A DNA stretch of 64,000 nucleotides, taken from Anthoceros angustus. Taxonomy: Eukaryota; Streptophyta; Anthocerotopsida; Anthocerotales; Anthocerotaceae. This document shows positions 1-10,780 of this stretch, piece after piece. Under the pieces are notes generated by a model. It saw only the letters and a program-made list of their open reading frames with translations, did no database searches and was not told the origin of the DNA. Numbering within the stretch: the first letter of the stretch is position 1; every line of letters starts with the position of its first letter. Location: contig VJWM01000296.1 of assembly GCA_010909165.1 (NCBI GenBank), forward strand, positions 52,379-116,378, given 5' to 3'. Position numbers and translations under genes: made by a program.

Positions 1-1849
1 AACAGAAGGAGTAACATGGGCACCTCGGTCTTACCTGGATAGCTAGTTCTCAAAAGATGTTTAATAAACGTGGTCTTCCCAGTGGAATATTGCCCAAGCA
101 ACATAACCATGGGTTTTGCATCAAAATCACTCTCCGTCTGCAGAGACCGATGAAGATCAGTGATTTAAACAAGTGTGACGAGCAAACAAAGATCAAACAC
201 ACCCTGTGCATCATGGATTTGCAATGGCAAAACAATAGCTGAGAAAGCTTACCAATATAGGGGACACAAAGTCATTGAATCTGTAGGTCACCTCCAAAGG
301 CTTAAGTTTCTCTAGATACAACTTCTTCAGCCCATCAATCACCGAGGTTACTGATGCTTTGGACAACTCCTGCAACTTGCCCTCATCAGACATAAAAGGA
401 GTCCACCACAGAAAAAATTTGATATGTGCAGCTTTGGACCTCTGCGGAAAAGACTAGGAATTGAGTTGCAGCAGTTCGTAACAGCATACCTTCCGTGGGG
501 TTTTTTGTGAAAACCATTGCGCAGTCTGTGATTGCTGCGGAGGACTGCCTGCCATCAAATTCCCCTCACTACCTTAACAACTGCAACATCGAAACAAAAG
601 TCCTTCCCTGTTTGCAAAACAAGCCCAATGCTCTTTGAGCAAGGCGGGATAGGCAAAACAGACTAACCATTGGCATACCCTGCTTCCACTGGTGGGGACT
701 GAAAATGGCCAAAGAAGGAATCAGGTAACACACTACAGCAATCTCAGTGAAGACCTTGACCAAATCATAGAAAACACCCCTGGCTCTGCATCTGTGCTCT
801 CGCTTGAGGCATACTCACATTCAGCAACTCGTCGAGTCCATTAAAAACTGGGGGGCTTATCTCTGACAGATCTGATACAGACAATACAAGGTCAGAAAAA
901 GGAGTCCCACTTTCGTTAAATTTAAGAGGTAGTCCATCTTCCAGAGATTGTGAGCTGAGATTTACCACGCCTCTTGAGGATATCAGCACTGATCTCGTTA
1001 CCTGTTTGTGCAAGAGAAATAATCTGCACGGCCATTTGGTGTCAGGCCTAGGCCATGGATATTAGAGGCACGCTTTACCATAAAATGGCTTCGAGCTTCA
1101 ACACACACAATGCAGAAAAGTTTCTTGCATTTCACTGCCAGCTTAGTCTGTGGAGACAGATCCAAGGACAAACCTGCATTGCAGTGACAAACTCTTTGAA
1201 GCCCAAGAATCCCTGCCGCTTTGAGTCTGCAACTGCCCACACCTAGAAGCACAGGGATTAGCACCACTTGTCACCACTACCACTAAAAGACCCACAGCTC
1301 CAGAGACTGCCAGCGATCAAAAGCTGTGCAGGCACTAAAACACTGACCAGTAGGCCTTGTCGAGAAGAGTACCTGCTTGAGGTCGTTCCTCGAAAGCTCG
1401 GATAGAGAAAAAAATTTGACAGCATCTTGACCTGTGATCCGCCCATCGCCGTCTGCTCGCAAGAAAAAAGCAGTTCAATCAGTGCCCGGGCACGAATACA
1501 CTCGCGATCCAACACCCAACGGCGAGTCTTATTTGGTCCAGATCGAGCAGTGGCAGCAGTGAATGGTTCATAGCACAATCAACAGAGCGGCTACAAATTA
1601 CGACTGGGATCGCCTCCATCATCAGCCAGCTCCAGTAAGCTGAGCGCGGCTGGTTGCTGCAGGGAGCGATGAGAACGCAAGAAGCTGGTATCACGCTGAG
1701 GTTAAAGAACGCTCATGCCATTTGAGCCAAGATTGGTGAATTCCGAACACGACAGACAGCGCACCTGCGTCCGCGTAGTCGAACCAACGCCTGTAGAGCT
1801 GCTCATCCTGCTTGGCGTAATTGCCGGACTTGAACTCGAGGATGTCCAT
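1..1849 (-). CDS. EHD1: EH-domain (EHD-type) dynamin-like ATPase, N-terminal part, cut by window edge
   Basis: EHD proteins are membrane-remodelling ATPases of endocytic recycling. Exons read on the minus strand: 1765-1849 (start codon at 1849, MDILEFKSGNY), 1373-1452, 1174-1242, 819-1023, about 490-560, 253-369 and 35-137. Seen: an EH domain with an EF-hand loop (DADGDGRITGQD) followed by LSELSRNDLKQ and VWAVADSKRQGFLGF; then the linker to the GTPase-like domain (SVIDGLKKLYLEKLKPLEV) and the P-loop (LLGQYSTGKTTFIKHLL). This domain order, EH first, is the plant EHD arrangement. Splice sites are canonical and phases agree, except in the fourth exon, where the frame slips near 966-974 (one base too many or two missing), so the ILKR side and the VVNLSSQ side lie in different frames. 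That may be a real lesion or a consensus error. The acceptor of the fifth exon is uncertain. The rest of the G domain and the C-terminus lie outside the window. Confidence 0.88.
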
Positions 1850-2459
1850 GTCGAGGCAGCTGGGAAGGCAATCCGGAAGCAGAGGATCACAGTGAAAAGT
1901 AACAACCGGAGAGCGTGCGCGACGCAGCTCTGATTCGAGTGCGAACCGGTGCTTCTGCCTCCATCCAGAAGACTCAAATGTTCGGCGGGTTCGGCGGGAA
2001 AGACGAGCTGGGCAGGAGGGGGAGAGTAGGAACCGCGGAGATACTGTACAGGAAGGGAAGAAATGCAGACCGATGTTAACCGCGTCCGCGTTCGAACCAC
2101 AGGCTGCAGCGAATCAGATGGCGCCACCCCGAGATCAATACGTACCGACTGCGCACTGATGATGGGGACGGGCCTGCTGGCCTCACAGGAAATTGAAAGA
2201 CAAAAAGGAGAAGGGGGTGAGTTTCCCTTTGAATCGCACGACGGCATGCAAGCATGCGTCACATGTGCACAGAGAATAAAGTTCGTGAATATACAAATCA
2301 AGTCTCTTTCCCAAGAAGCTAAAGGAATGATAACGAAGGGATGGTTGCTGTCCACCTTACAGGAAAACAACCATCCCTTACTACACCGTGTTCTAACAAC
2401 CAGCCAAGACGAGACAGACAGACCGACGGCTGTTTCCATCGTCCGCCGCCCAAAGGGCC
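1850..2459. other. Intergenic: EHD 5' flank and AGPase 3' flank
   Basis: No gene is supported here. The stretch must hold the EHD promoter and 5' UTR and the 3' UTR of the AGPase gene, both on the minus strand. A long minus-strand open frame crossing 1702-2595 is out of frame with both genes and shows no family motif. Confidence 0.6.
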
Positions 2460-5400
2460 CTAGATAACCGTCCCGTCCTTGATGATGGAGTTCTTCAGGA
2501 TCACCGCGATGCCTGAGCGGATGTAGAAACCCTCCGATGGCCTTTCGGCTTCCAATACATTCTGGACGACAAGCGACCAACAAGGGGTCACTCATAACTC
2601 AGTGTACTACCAGCTACATTCCAGGATTGTGGGGCACTAGGCACTTACATCCGTGTTGGCGATCACCACGTCTCTGCCGATTCTTGCGTTCTTGTCGATT
2701 ATAGCATTGCTGCACGAAATTCACAACGGCAGGCTCACACACACTGGCCATCCGAAATACAAATGCAACCATGCACTGTTGGGCCAGTACAACACCTGAT
2801 TTTGCTGTTCTCGCCGATCCCTATTGGCACTTTGCCTTCAGCAATAAGGGCAGCCCTCTCTACGTCCGTTTCGTAGAAGTCTGCTCCCAGCATCAGAGTG
2901 TCCTGGACAAGCCCCAAACGACAGCTGAATGAAACCATCGAGTAGATCGAGTATCATGCCCCGAAGCTAAGTGCAGAACACACCTTCAATTCAACACCGT
3001 TTTCCAATCGGGATCGGACCCCTACGATGGAGTGAACAACGCTACACTCCCGCAAAAAGCACCCATGTGACACGATGGAGTCCTGGATCTGAGATGAGCA
3101 ACCAATGACTATTAGCATTTTGTCACGATCCACATACTTCTCCCTCTCGCTGCAGGCCATCAAACTTACCCTGCACCTCTCAACCTTTGTTGGTGGGAGA
3201 TACCGGGGTGATGTGAAGATGGGCTTGTTTGCGTCATAGAAGCTGAACTTCGGGGGCTGTAGTAACAGGTATACCATGAGGGACAGATTAACCAAACTAA
3301 GTCATGGACCCAGCCAGCATTGTGGACAATTAGCAAATAGCCAGTATCTTAACGTACCTGCGCAGTCAAAGCTAGATTGGCATCGTAGAAAGACCTAATT
3401 GTCCCAATGTCTTCCCAATAGTCATCAAATAAATACGCCTGCAGAAGGCCAGTCATGCTTTCACTAAACGGTCCAACCGTATGCAGATAATTGGGTACTT
3501 CAAATCAACTTTCACTTACCTGTACATTGAACTCCTTCGCAGATGCAGGGATAATCTCAGAACCAAAATCATTCGCTAAGGGATATCGCCATCTGCAAAT
3601 TCCATGGCACAGAAGTTTTACAGAGGGTGTACAAACGACACATACCTTACGCTCGGCCAAGAGTAGGAATCCCAAGACACTTTCGAGCAGTAAGGACTTC
3701 CTTCTAATCCAAGTTCATACGGTACCTCAACAGCTTGAGAAGGATGTCCTTCTTGAAGACATAAATACCCATAGAAGCAATGTAAGGCTTTTTCTTGGCA
3801 TCTTCTGCAGATAGACCTAGGACGGTCGTGTCGACTTGCTGGTGGGGTACACCAATACACCCCATCAGTGCCTGAACGTGACAGCACATGGCCACAAGCA
3901 TAGAGTATACGATAATCAGTCCGTACCATAGCTCTTAGATCAGCTCCCTTCGGTTTCTCACTGAAGGACAATATTTGCCCCTTGTCGTCAATCTTCATCA
4001 GGCCAAAGTCGGAGGCCCGACTGCCAAAACAACATGACCACAAAATGTCCCGTTACTAGAATGTACAAGGTAATTCACATAGCAGTACCAACCATCCACA
4101 GCGAGGAACTCCATGCTTCTCCTCGCTGCATACCTGTCATCCATGGGGACACACGAGATGGTGATATCTGCACCACTGTCTTTATGTTTCTGCACATTCA
4201 TTTGCATATTGCACTATGAGTGTCGTCATTTGGAGTACCAAACCATATCCACTGACCCATAAAAAAAAAGAACTATAACAACAATCACAGGGAAAAGGTC
4301 TATAAGGGACCTGCACAAAATCCATGTAGTCCATGCGGTACAGATGATCTCCAGAGAGAATCAACACATTTTCAATCTGCTTGTTCTTTGCATCCTGAGA
4401 AACAAAAGTTCAACCTCAATGCTCGGAAAAGTGATGTATACAGTTACGGTCTGGAGTGTCCCAGCGTTAGCCCTATATCGGAGTCAAATCCCACCATCCC
4501 AGTCAGTGCCCACATGTCTGCCCGCCGACCCACCCACCTATTCCTGACACACTCCCAAACGCACCTCAAACAACCACAAGTACTGCCGCACAGCATCAGC
4601 AGTCCCCTGAAACCATTCCATGCCACCTTCCCCAGGTGTCTGGGTGGCCGCCAAAACCTGCTCGAGGCAAGAACAGACACATGACAAAACTGAATTCAGT
4701 CAAATTCTTACGATTAACACACCTCAAATACCCACAGAAATTGCCGCACAGCATCAGCTGTCCCCAGAAACCAATTCATCCCTGTTTCACCTGTTGTTTG
4801 GGTGGCTGCCAAGACCTGCTAAACGACAAGCTTGTTATTTACACATAATCACAATAGTGGTGTTGGAGGGGCAGGGGCAAAACACTACTAGAGTGTTGCA
4901 AGCTAAAGGGAGACTGTGTGGGATATCCAAGGCCCACTGTTACCTATCTACGCCAAACATGAAATGGGTAAAGAGTGCCAGTAACAGCTCACCTCCACAA
5001 ACCCGTCCCCGAAGTTTACACCGTTACCAAAGTTGTAGGTGCGAGCAAGGTGCCGATTAAGCGAGGCTGAGTTAAACTGTGTCAGAATGAACACTTTGTT
5101 GATCCCACTGTTGATACAATTGCTCATGGGGACATCAATGAGCCTGTAATTGCCACCAATTGGTACCTGCAGCACACATTGGTATCAGCATGAGCTCACT
5201 GTCTACTGTAAAAGGCAATACCCTCCTCCATGCTGCATTCAAGCTAAAGTCTTGAGGCTGCACTATCTGGCTTCGCACTTTAATAAGGCAGCCGCAGACC
5301 TAGTATCCAGTTGCCAGACAAAAATCCATTTGAAGATATCAGACGAAGATGGTGCAGCAGGCATAGAGCTTCTAGAAAAACGGGGCTTACAGCAGGTTTT

Positions 5401-6802
5401 GCTCGCCTCTTTGTAAGCGGGAAAAGTCTGGTTCCCGCTCCACCTCCCAAAATGACAGACACTACTGTCCTGGGGTCCACTCGGGACTGATCAACAGAAG
5501 TGGCCTGAGGAGGGCACCACAAATTCTTGTCAGTAAACAGCATTGTAAAACAGGTGATGGAACCAACAACTGCAAACAGCTGGAGGGATCTGAAAGAGAC
5601 GAGCTGAGGTCATCACGTATCATCCCTTTGTCTAGACAGGCAACGGTAGACAGATGAAGCAAAAAGCAAACCCAGTGAGCGGAAGAGACATGCTGCCATC
5701 CAACAATGCCGTGTGGCAAGAACACGAAAACATGGGCATAGAAAATAGGTACGCCAGCTACACTAAAAAGACCTAACTGATCATCAATCCGTGGTGAAAG
5801 CAGGTCTGAGCAGAAGTAAACAAAGTATGAACACACTTTCATATCACGGAGCTCTAAGGAAATGGTCGTTCTATCAACATAGTCCCATGAAAGCAAACAG
5901 AAGCAGGGTCCAGGTTAGTGCAGAACTCAAGAAAGCAGCTTGACACCTAGTCCCATGGGTCTACTATGTGCATGATATGAGTTTGCACCTGCAATGCAGA
6001 CACAGATTACAGGTCACACAAGGCTTCGAGCCATATTGCTCACGGACTCAAAACTTCAGGCTCCAATTGTCTGTCAACACACACTATTATCACACATAGC
6101 GTAACATGACGCGGTAAGATTGAATTTCATTCAACATTTCATGTTACTTGGAAACATTAAGCTGACAGCCAGTCAAGTCCCTGCAACACGGCCATACCTT
6201 TCTATATAACACTTCAAGCATTGGGTAGAAACAGGCAGCGGCAACCGCAAGCATTGATGGAATTACCCACCAGAATCCATACTGCCAGCAAGAAACCATT
6301 GCACTAGTTTGCGCATATTCTGAGTCACCACTACAATCCCTCATCACTCGTAACTACCTGGTCGTTGTTGACATTCACTTCTTCCACACGACCAGTCAAA
6401 CGACTGACGCGATTGGCCTCGTTCAGACAGACAGACAGGAACAAAAATCTTAGACAAGCAAAGCGGAATGAGGCATGTCAGCTGCGGGCTTACCACGGTC
6501 TCCTTGGCCACCAAATCCGCCAACACGGCAGTGGCTCTGACAGCCTTGGAAGCCCTCTCCGCTCTCCTGGGCTGACCGGAGACGGCACACAGCCGGGAGC
6601 CCCCCAAAGCAGCGCTGAAAAAACCGCCGGACACGGGGGTGCCGAAGAAGGCGGCCCGCCCCAGTCTGGTGGCAGGCAGGGAGGAGTAGGAGGTGGAGGA
6701 GGAGGGCGAGGAGGCGGAGGAGGCAGAGCCGGAGGGCGAGCAGCAGGCTGCAGGCGCGGTGGATGACATGGTAGCCAGGCCACCTGCTGCAGCGGCTGCC
6801 AT
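2460..6802 (-). CDS. APL: ADP-glucose pyrophosphorylase large subunit, plastidial, with a duplicated exon
   Basis: Makes ADP-glucose and pyrophosphate from glucose-1-phosphate and ATP, the committed step of plastid starch synthesis; the plant enzyme is a heterotetramer of large and small subunits. Exons: 6494-6802, 5391-5525, 4993-5166, 4723-4815, 4565-4657, 4311-4394, 4134-4189, 3927-4020, 3726-3838, 3520-3592, 3358-3438, 3170-3256, 2984-3088, 2796-2902, 2649-2709, 2460-2561. All introns are GT-AG and phases join. Exon 1 gives a Ala/Ser-rich transit peptide. Motifs in order: [42 protein letters not shown](Q/L)[80 protein letters not shown], then left-handed beta-helix repeats to [16 protein letters not shown] and SEGFYIRSG; the C-terminus is KDGTVI. 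With one copy of the duplicated exon the product is 557 residues. The start of exon 2 (5525) is the least certain border. Confidence 0.95.
4565..4657 (-). other. AGPase large subunit duplicated exon, downstream version (B)
   Basis: Also 93 nt and phase 0, bounded by CTCGAGCAG on the acceptor side and GAG|GTGCGT on the donor side. It reads VLAATQ, then [12 protein letters not shown], then LWLFE, which fits the usual large-subunit sequence better than version A. The intron separating A and B (4658-4722) is 65 nt. Using A, B or both keeps the reading frame, so mutually exclusive or tandem use is possible. Confidence 0.85.
4723..4815 (-). other. AGPase large subunit duplicated exon, upstream version (A)
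   Basis: A 93-nt exon in phase 0, bounded by TTTAGCAG on the acceptor side and GAG|GTGTGT on the donor side. It reads VLAATQ, then [12 protein letters not shown], then LWVFE. It aligns without gaps to the next exon downstream in the gene (4565-4657). Against the family pattern WFQGTADAV it carries Leu in place of Gln. The frame is fully open and both splice sites look functional. Confidence 0.85.
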
Positions 6803-8491
6803 GGCGATCTACAATGTGCGCACAGCCGCCAGAGCTAGCACTGCGCCGGGCAGCTTCTCTGCTGCCTGCCTAACCCTGAGCCTGAAGCACAACCGCCTCG
6901 CCAGAGATTGGCGCAATCCGAGTCTCAGCCAGAGATTGGCGCGCGCGCTCTAGAGCATGCCTGCCGCAGACCCGATTCCCGGCCTGGGCGCAAGAGACCA
7001 ATGCCTGATCCCGAACTGGAATGGAGAAAATCTAGTTGCGCTTTTCGTCCCCCGCTCGGCTGCTCTCCTGCAGACAAAATGACAAGAATCCCGTGCCAGC
7101 ACCCGCACAGCTTGCACGTCAATCTCCGAATGCCAGCAGCCCTGCGCTACGTCGCTCCGACTCGGTCCGTCCCACAAAAAAGCTTGCTCCGGCCGGGTGT
7201 GCTGTGCTGTGCTGTGTTGTGCTGTGCTGTGCTGTGCTGTGCTTCTGTGCTCTGCTCTGCTCTGCTCTGCTCTGCTTGCGCTGTGCGTTCCAGATGCGAT
7301 GGCAGCCTGCCACAGGCTCCTAGGAGAAAGGAGGCCTAGACAGTGAGAACGAAACAGTAACGCCTTCTCTCTCCGCAATCGCCAATCGCGCGTGTCCGGT
7401 GAAAGTTTGTCAAGACGCCAGCACCAGGATGGTATGCAGGTACGTATGGACGTCTGCGCATCATCGTCCTTTATATATTACACAAACCACACACCTCACC
7501 CAGGAACATACCATCCATGCTTGCCGGATATGTTCTGAGGGCCTGATTTCGCAATAACCTGCTGACTAGATACATACCATCCGTACTTCGATGCTGCTAA
7601 TATTTACACTACCAAAAAAGCGCACATTCCCAATTAGGATCTCTACCCAAAACACTCGACTCGAGTTCTGGATTCCCAGTTGTGGCTCTTGCGTAATACG
7701 GATGGGGATGGGAGAGCTTCATGATCTCTTTGATTTACCGGACACGCGCAACGAAATCTCGAAAATGGCATATTCTCATGGGTGTATCATAGGAAAGCGA
7801 GGGCATGGGCCGCATGGCTGTGGGGCGGACACTGAATTGGGGCCCACTTTAGTAAGGCCCAGACAGTTATCCGCCACGCGGCACATATCCACGTGGCAAG
7901 GCTGCGCAGCCCACCCCTGATTCCTGCGTGTGCCCGTGCCACAAGTGTTCATTCGCTTCATTCCTGGTCTTCGTAATCGGATCATGCCTCGGACATGGAG
8001 CCCGCCGTCGATGGTCGCAGCCCGTGCCACCACACAGCGTCCCGGACAAGTTCGCGTCTCCCGTTCGGTAGTCGCGACCTTGTCGAATTCCCATGTCTCA
8101 CACAAAATTTCATCGGTTGTTTTCCATCGGTATATAGGTCCAAGCAAGCGCGAAGAACGCGTGCCTTTCCGCCTAGGATTGTTTATGACCTTGCACAACA
8201 AGACACAACAGGGAGTACAAGACACAACAGGGAGTACAACACTCCCAACAAGCTTGACCTGCCTACCAACCCGCTGTGGACAGTTTCATAGTAACTGGAG
8301 TTCTACACAGGAGCAAGCTTCAAGAGTGGAAGAAGATGCAATGCAGCACTAGGGCCCTTCCTCCGCTGCCCTAATTTTGTCGAGTCAACAGTAAAATAAA
8401 ATGAGCTCCAGAGGAAAAGCCCTTTTAAATGGACTGCATGCGGCAGATGCAGACGATGTTTGGGCTAGCCCTGGGAGCTGCGGAGAAAACC
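6803..8491. other. Intergenic: AGPase 5' flank to IMP2 3' flank
   Basis: About 1.7 kb with no supported gene. It holds the pentanucleotide array listed separately, and an 18-bp unit (GACACAACAGGGAGTACA) present twice in tandem near 8202-8237. The longest open frames here are repeat translations or show no motif. Confidence 0.55.
7196..7277. repeat. Compound pentanucleotide microsatellite (TGTGC)n then (TCTGC)n
   Basis: About eight units of a TGTGC-type pentamer run directly into about five units of TCTGC. It lies roughly 400 bp upstream of the AGPase start codon. Open frames across it on both strands (Cys/Leu-rich or Ser/Thr/Gln-rich) are artefacts of the repeat. Confidence 0.9.
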
Positions 8492-9295
8492 TCACGTCTT
8501 CTTCTTGATGATCCGGTCTTCAGGTATCTCCTGAGGCACAGGGCCGAACCTGGCAGGGGGCCAGATCACATGGGTCACTCTCCCATGCATCAAGGCGAGC
8601 GGGATCTGCAGAGGCACGTGCTCTGTGTGAGTACGTAGCCGACGGGTGCTCTGGGCACACAGCCTTGGAGGGACAGACGGGGTGGTTGGAGGGACTCACA
8701 GGACCGAAGGCTCTCGAGTCAAAGCTCACTTCGGCGTTGTCACCCTCCACCCAGCAGTGGCCCTTGGGGACCTGGAGGATATCGTAGGAGCCGGGCACGG
8801 TGACCCAGTCGCCCTGCAAGGCAATCAGCCTCTTCACCATGAGAATGCTAGGTTCGCCCGGGGACCTGCCATTTGAACGCCACCACCAGGTTCCCGCTCA
8901 GAACGAGCTGTAGCAGGCAGGGATCACAGGCGACAACATCAGAACGAGCCCTAATTCCGCGTCAACGGCAGCAGTCAGGGCTTGCTTCCTCGCAAGCACT
9001 GCACACGAAAGCAAAGCAAAGCCAAGCCAAGCCAATCACGGCACACATCCGGATACCTGAAGGCAACCACGTCTCCCCGCGAGAAGCTGTACCCCCGCAA
9101 GCACAGCCTCTCCAGCAGCACAACGTCGGACTCGAACCTCCCGAACGGGCCGTGGCTCCCGGGATGCAGCGTCGGCTCCATGGACCGCCCGCTCATGGTG
9201 GCCACAGTCCCGAACCTGTCGGAGATGGTGAGCCCGATCACCACGCCCCCCATCACCCGCTTCATCGTGAGCCACAGCAGCTGCCCGACTCCCAT
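8492..9295 (-). CDS. IMP2: Mitochondrial inner membrane protease subunit 2 (S26 signal peptidase family)
   Basis: IMP2 is one catalytic subunit of the inner membrane peptidase that removes sorting signals from intermembrane-space proteins. Three exons: 9057-9295, 8700-8865, 8492-8605; junctions are in phase (F-R and P-I). The protein starts MGVGQLLWLTMKRVMGG with a single N-terminal hydrophobic stretch (VVIGLTISDRFG). The serine box is SGRSMEPT, then SRGDVVAF, and the lysine box VKRLIALQGDWV supplies the Ser/Lys dyad. Next come VPKGHCWVEGDN and DSRAFGPIPLALMHGRVT, the S26 substrate-pocket region, and it ends EDRIIKKKT. The length, about 172 residues, suits an IMP subunit rather than a thylakoidal processing peptidase. 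The HCWVEGDN block fits the Imp2-like plant branch. Confidence 0.92.
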
Positions 9296-9567
9296 CCCGC
9301 CGGCGCGCCAGCGGCAACAACCTTTCCAGATCTGAACTTGCGCTATAACCCGCTCCTCCCGGAGAGCATTAGGGCGCCTTGCGCGTGTGAATTAGGGCAA
9401 ACAACCTTGAGGATAATGCGCCGGAGTTAGGTGAACCAATAGAGTCGCTCGCTGGCGCCTTCCCAGGGCCTCCCACAAGGAAATGATTCTTCGCCGAGGA
9501 CCAGCACGGGGAGAAGGAGCTACGGACAAGCGGCAGCCATGGCCGCTCCCGAGGGCATTCTCGCATC
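9296..9567. promoter_or_regulatory. Divergent promoter region between IMP2 and the isoprenol kinase gene
   Basis: 272 bp separate the two start codons of oppositely oriented genes, so both promoters must lie here or overlap the coding ends. No clear TATA box is visible; a compact bidirectional promoter is inferred from the arrangement only. Confidence 0.5.
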
Positions 9568-10572
9568 ATGGCGCTCTCCAGGCTCCTCGCACCTCCGCTC
9601 GACGGCGCCTGGATCGGCTGTGCATCCGCCGCTTCCTCCATCTCCTTCCTGTCCCCGGCTGCTACCAGATCCCGCTCCTGGCGATGGAGGCGGGATTTCG
9701 CGGCCGAGCGAGAGAATGTGCGCCGTCTTTTGACGTGTCCGTCGTCACTGTGGGGGGAGCCGGTGTGTAATAAGCAGGGGAAGCGGGTAGCCATGTCCGT
9801 TTCATCGGCAGCGGTGGTGGCACCGGCTGTGGCGGCTGTGAGCATGCAGTCGGCGCTGATGAACGATCTGCTGGCGTGCGCGGCCACTACAGCCGGGGCG
9901 CTGGCGCTGCTCAAGCTCTTCGACGAGCTGGCGCAGAGGAATGCGCTGGAGAAGAAGCTGAGCCGGAAGCTGGTGCACGTCACCATCGGCCTCACTTTCA
10001 TGCTCTTCTGGCCGCTCTTCAGCAGCAGCGCGCTGTGCCCGGTGCTGGCGGCGTTGGCGCCGGCGGGGAACGCCGTGCGGATGCTGCTGCTGGGTCACGG
10101 GATCTGGAAGGACGAGGCCCTGGTGAAGGCGATGAGCAGGGAGGGGGACCACAGGGAGCTGCTCAGAGGGCCTCTGTATTACGCCATCACCATAAGCATG
10201 GTCACTATACTCTTCTGGCGGACCTCGCCTGTGGGGATCGTGGCTGTGGTGAATTTGTGCGCAGGAGACGGATTCGCTGACATAGTCGGCAGGCGGTTGG
10301 GATCCGGTGCCAGGTTGCCCTACAACGCTAGTAAGTCGTACGCCGGTTCCGTAGCTATGTTCACCATGTCTAGTTTGGTGTCACTGCTCTACCTCTGGCT
10401 CTTTTCTTCCTTGGGCTACTTTCCGTTCACCCTGCAGCTGGGTTTGGGAGCTGTCGTGGTTGCACTCGCTGCGGCTCTGGTGGAATCGCTGCCTATCAGC
10501 ACAACTTTGGACGACAATTTCACGGTCCCTTTCTCCTCTATCTTGGCTGGCCTAGTGGTGTTCAACTTTTGA
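9568..10572 (+). CDS. Phytol/farnesol kinase (polyprenol kinase family), plastid-targeted
   Basis: This CTP-dependent kinase family phosphorylates phytol (tocopherol and phylloquinone salvage) or farnesol. Intronless, 334 residues. The first 75 or so residues are rich in Ser, Ala and Arg, as in a transit peptide, which supports the start at 9568; a later Met at 9793 would remove it. Several hydrophobic segments follow. Family signatures seen: SRKLVHVTIGLTFMLFWPLF, MSREGDHRELLRGPLYY, VNLCAGDGFADIVGRRLGS, NASKSYAGS and ESLPISTTLDDNFTVPF. The RELL-GPLYY and AGDG-ADI-GR blocks are typical of VTE5/FOLK enzymes. Sequence alone does not separate phytol from farnesol preference, so no symbol is given. 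It is convergent with the anthranilate synthase gene (208 bp between stop codons). Confidence 0.92.
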   Translation: MALSRLLAPPLDGAWIGCASAASSISFLSPAATRSRSWRWRRDFAAERENVRRLLTCPSSLWGEPVCNKQGKRVAMSVSSAAVVAPAVAAVSMQSALMNDLLACAATTAGALALLKLFDELAQRNALEKKLSRKLVHVTIGLTFMLFWPLFSSSALCPVLAALAPAGNAVRMLLLGHGIWKDEALVKAMSREGDHRELLRGPLYYAITISMVTILFWRTSPVGIVAVVNLCAGDGFADIVGRRLGSGARLPYNASKSYAGSVAMFTMSSLVSLLYLWLFSSLGYFPFTLQLGLGAVVVALAAALVESLPISTTLDDNFTVPFSSILAGLVVFNF

Positions 10573-10780
10573 TCCCGGAAGCCCAGTTTCCAAGACATTT
10601 TTGTCCAGACTCTGGACCTTGCTTGTACCTAAACATCACAGCCGCTCAAGCGGCCAGCAGATTCCACATACAGACTTGCCTTTAAGGGGTCCCTCCTTAT
10701 TCGAGGGACACATTCCTATGCTCCACAAGTCATACCATGGAAGTTGAACCGCCCGGTGTTGCAGAGGGTGAGGCCTCGAC

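Noticed and set aside
1702-2595. 297-residue minus-strand open frame
   Set aside because: It runs through the last AGPase exon in another frame and into intergenic DNA, and it has no recognisable motif. The AGPase frame across the same bases matches the family.
7036-7339. Cys/Leu-rich or Ser/Thr/Gln-rich small proteins near 7200
   Set aside because: They are translations of the TGTGC and TCTGC microsatellite.
9802-10280. Long open frames on both strands inside the isoprenol kinase gene
   Set aside because: They are GC-driven shadows: Arg/Gln- and Gly/Ala-rich, while the plus-strand frame from 9568 shows the kinase motifs.
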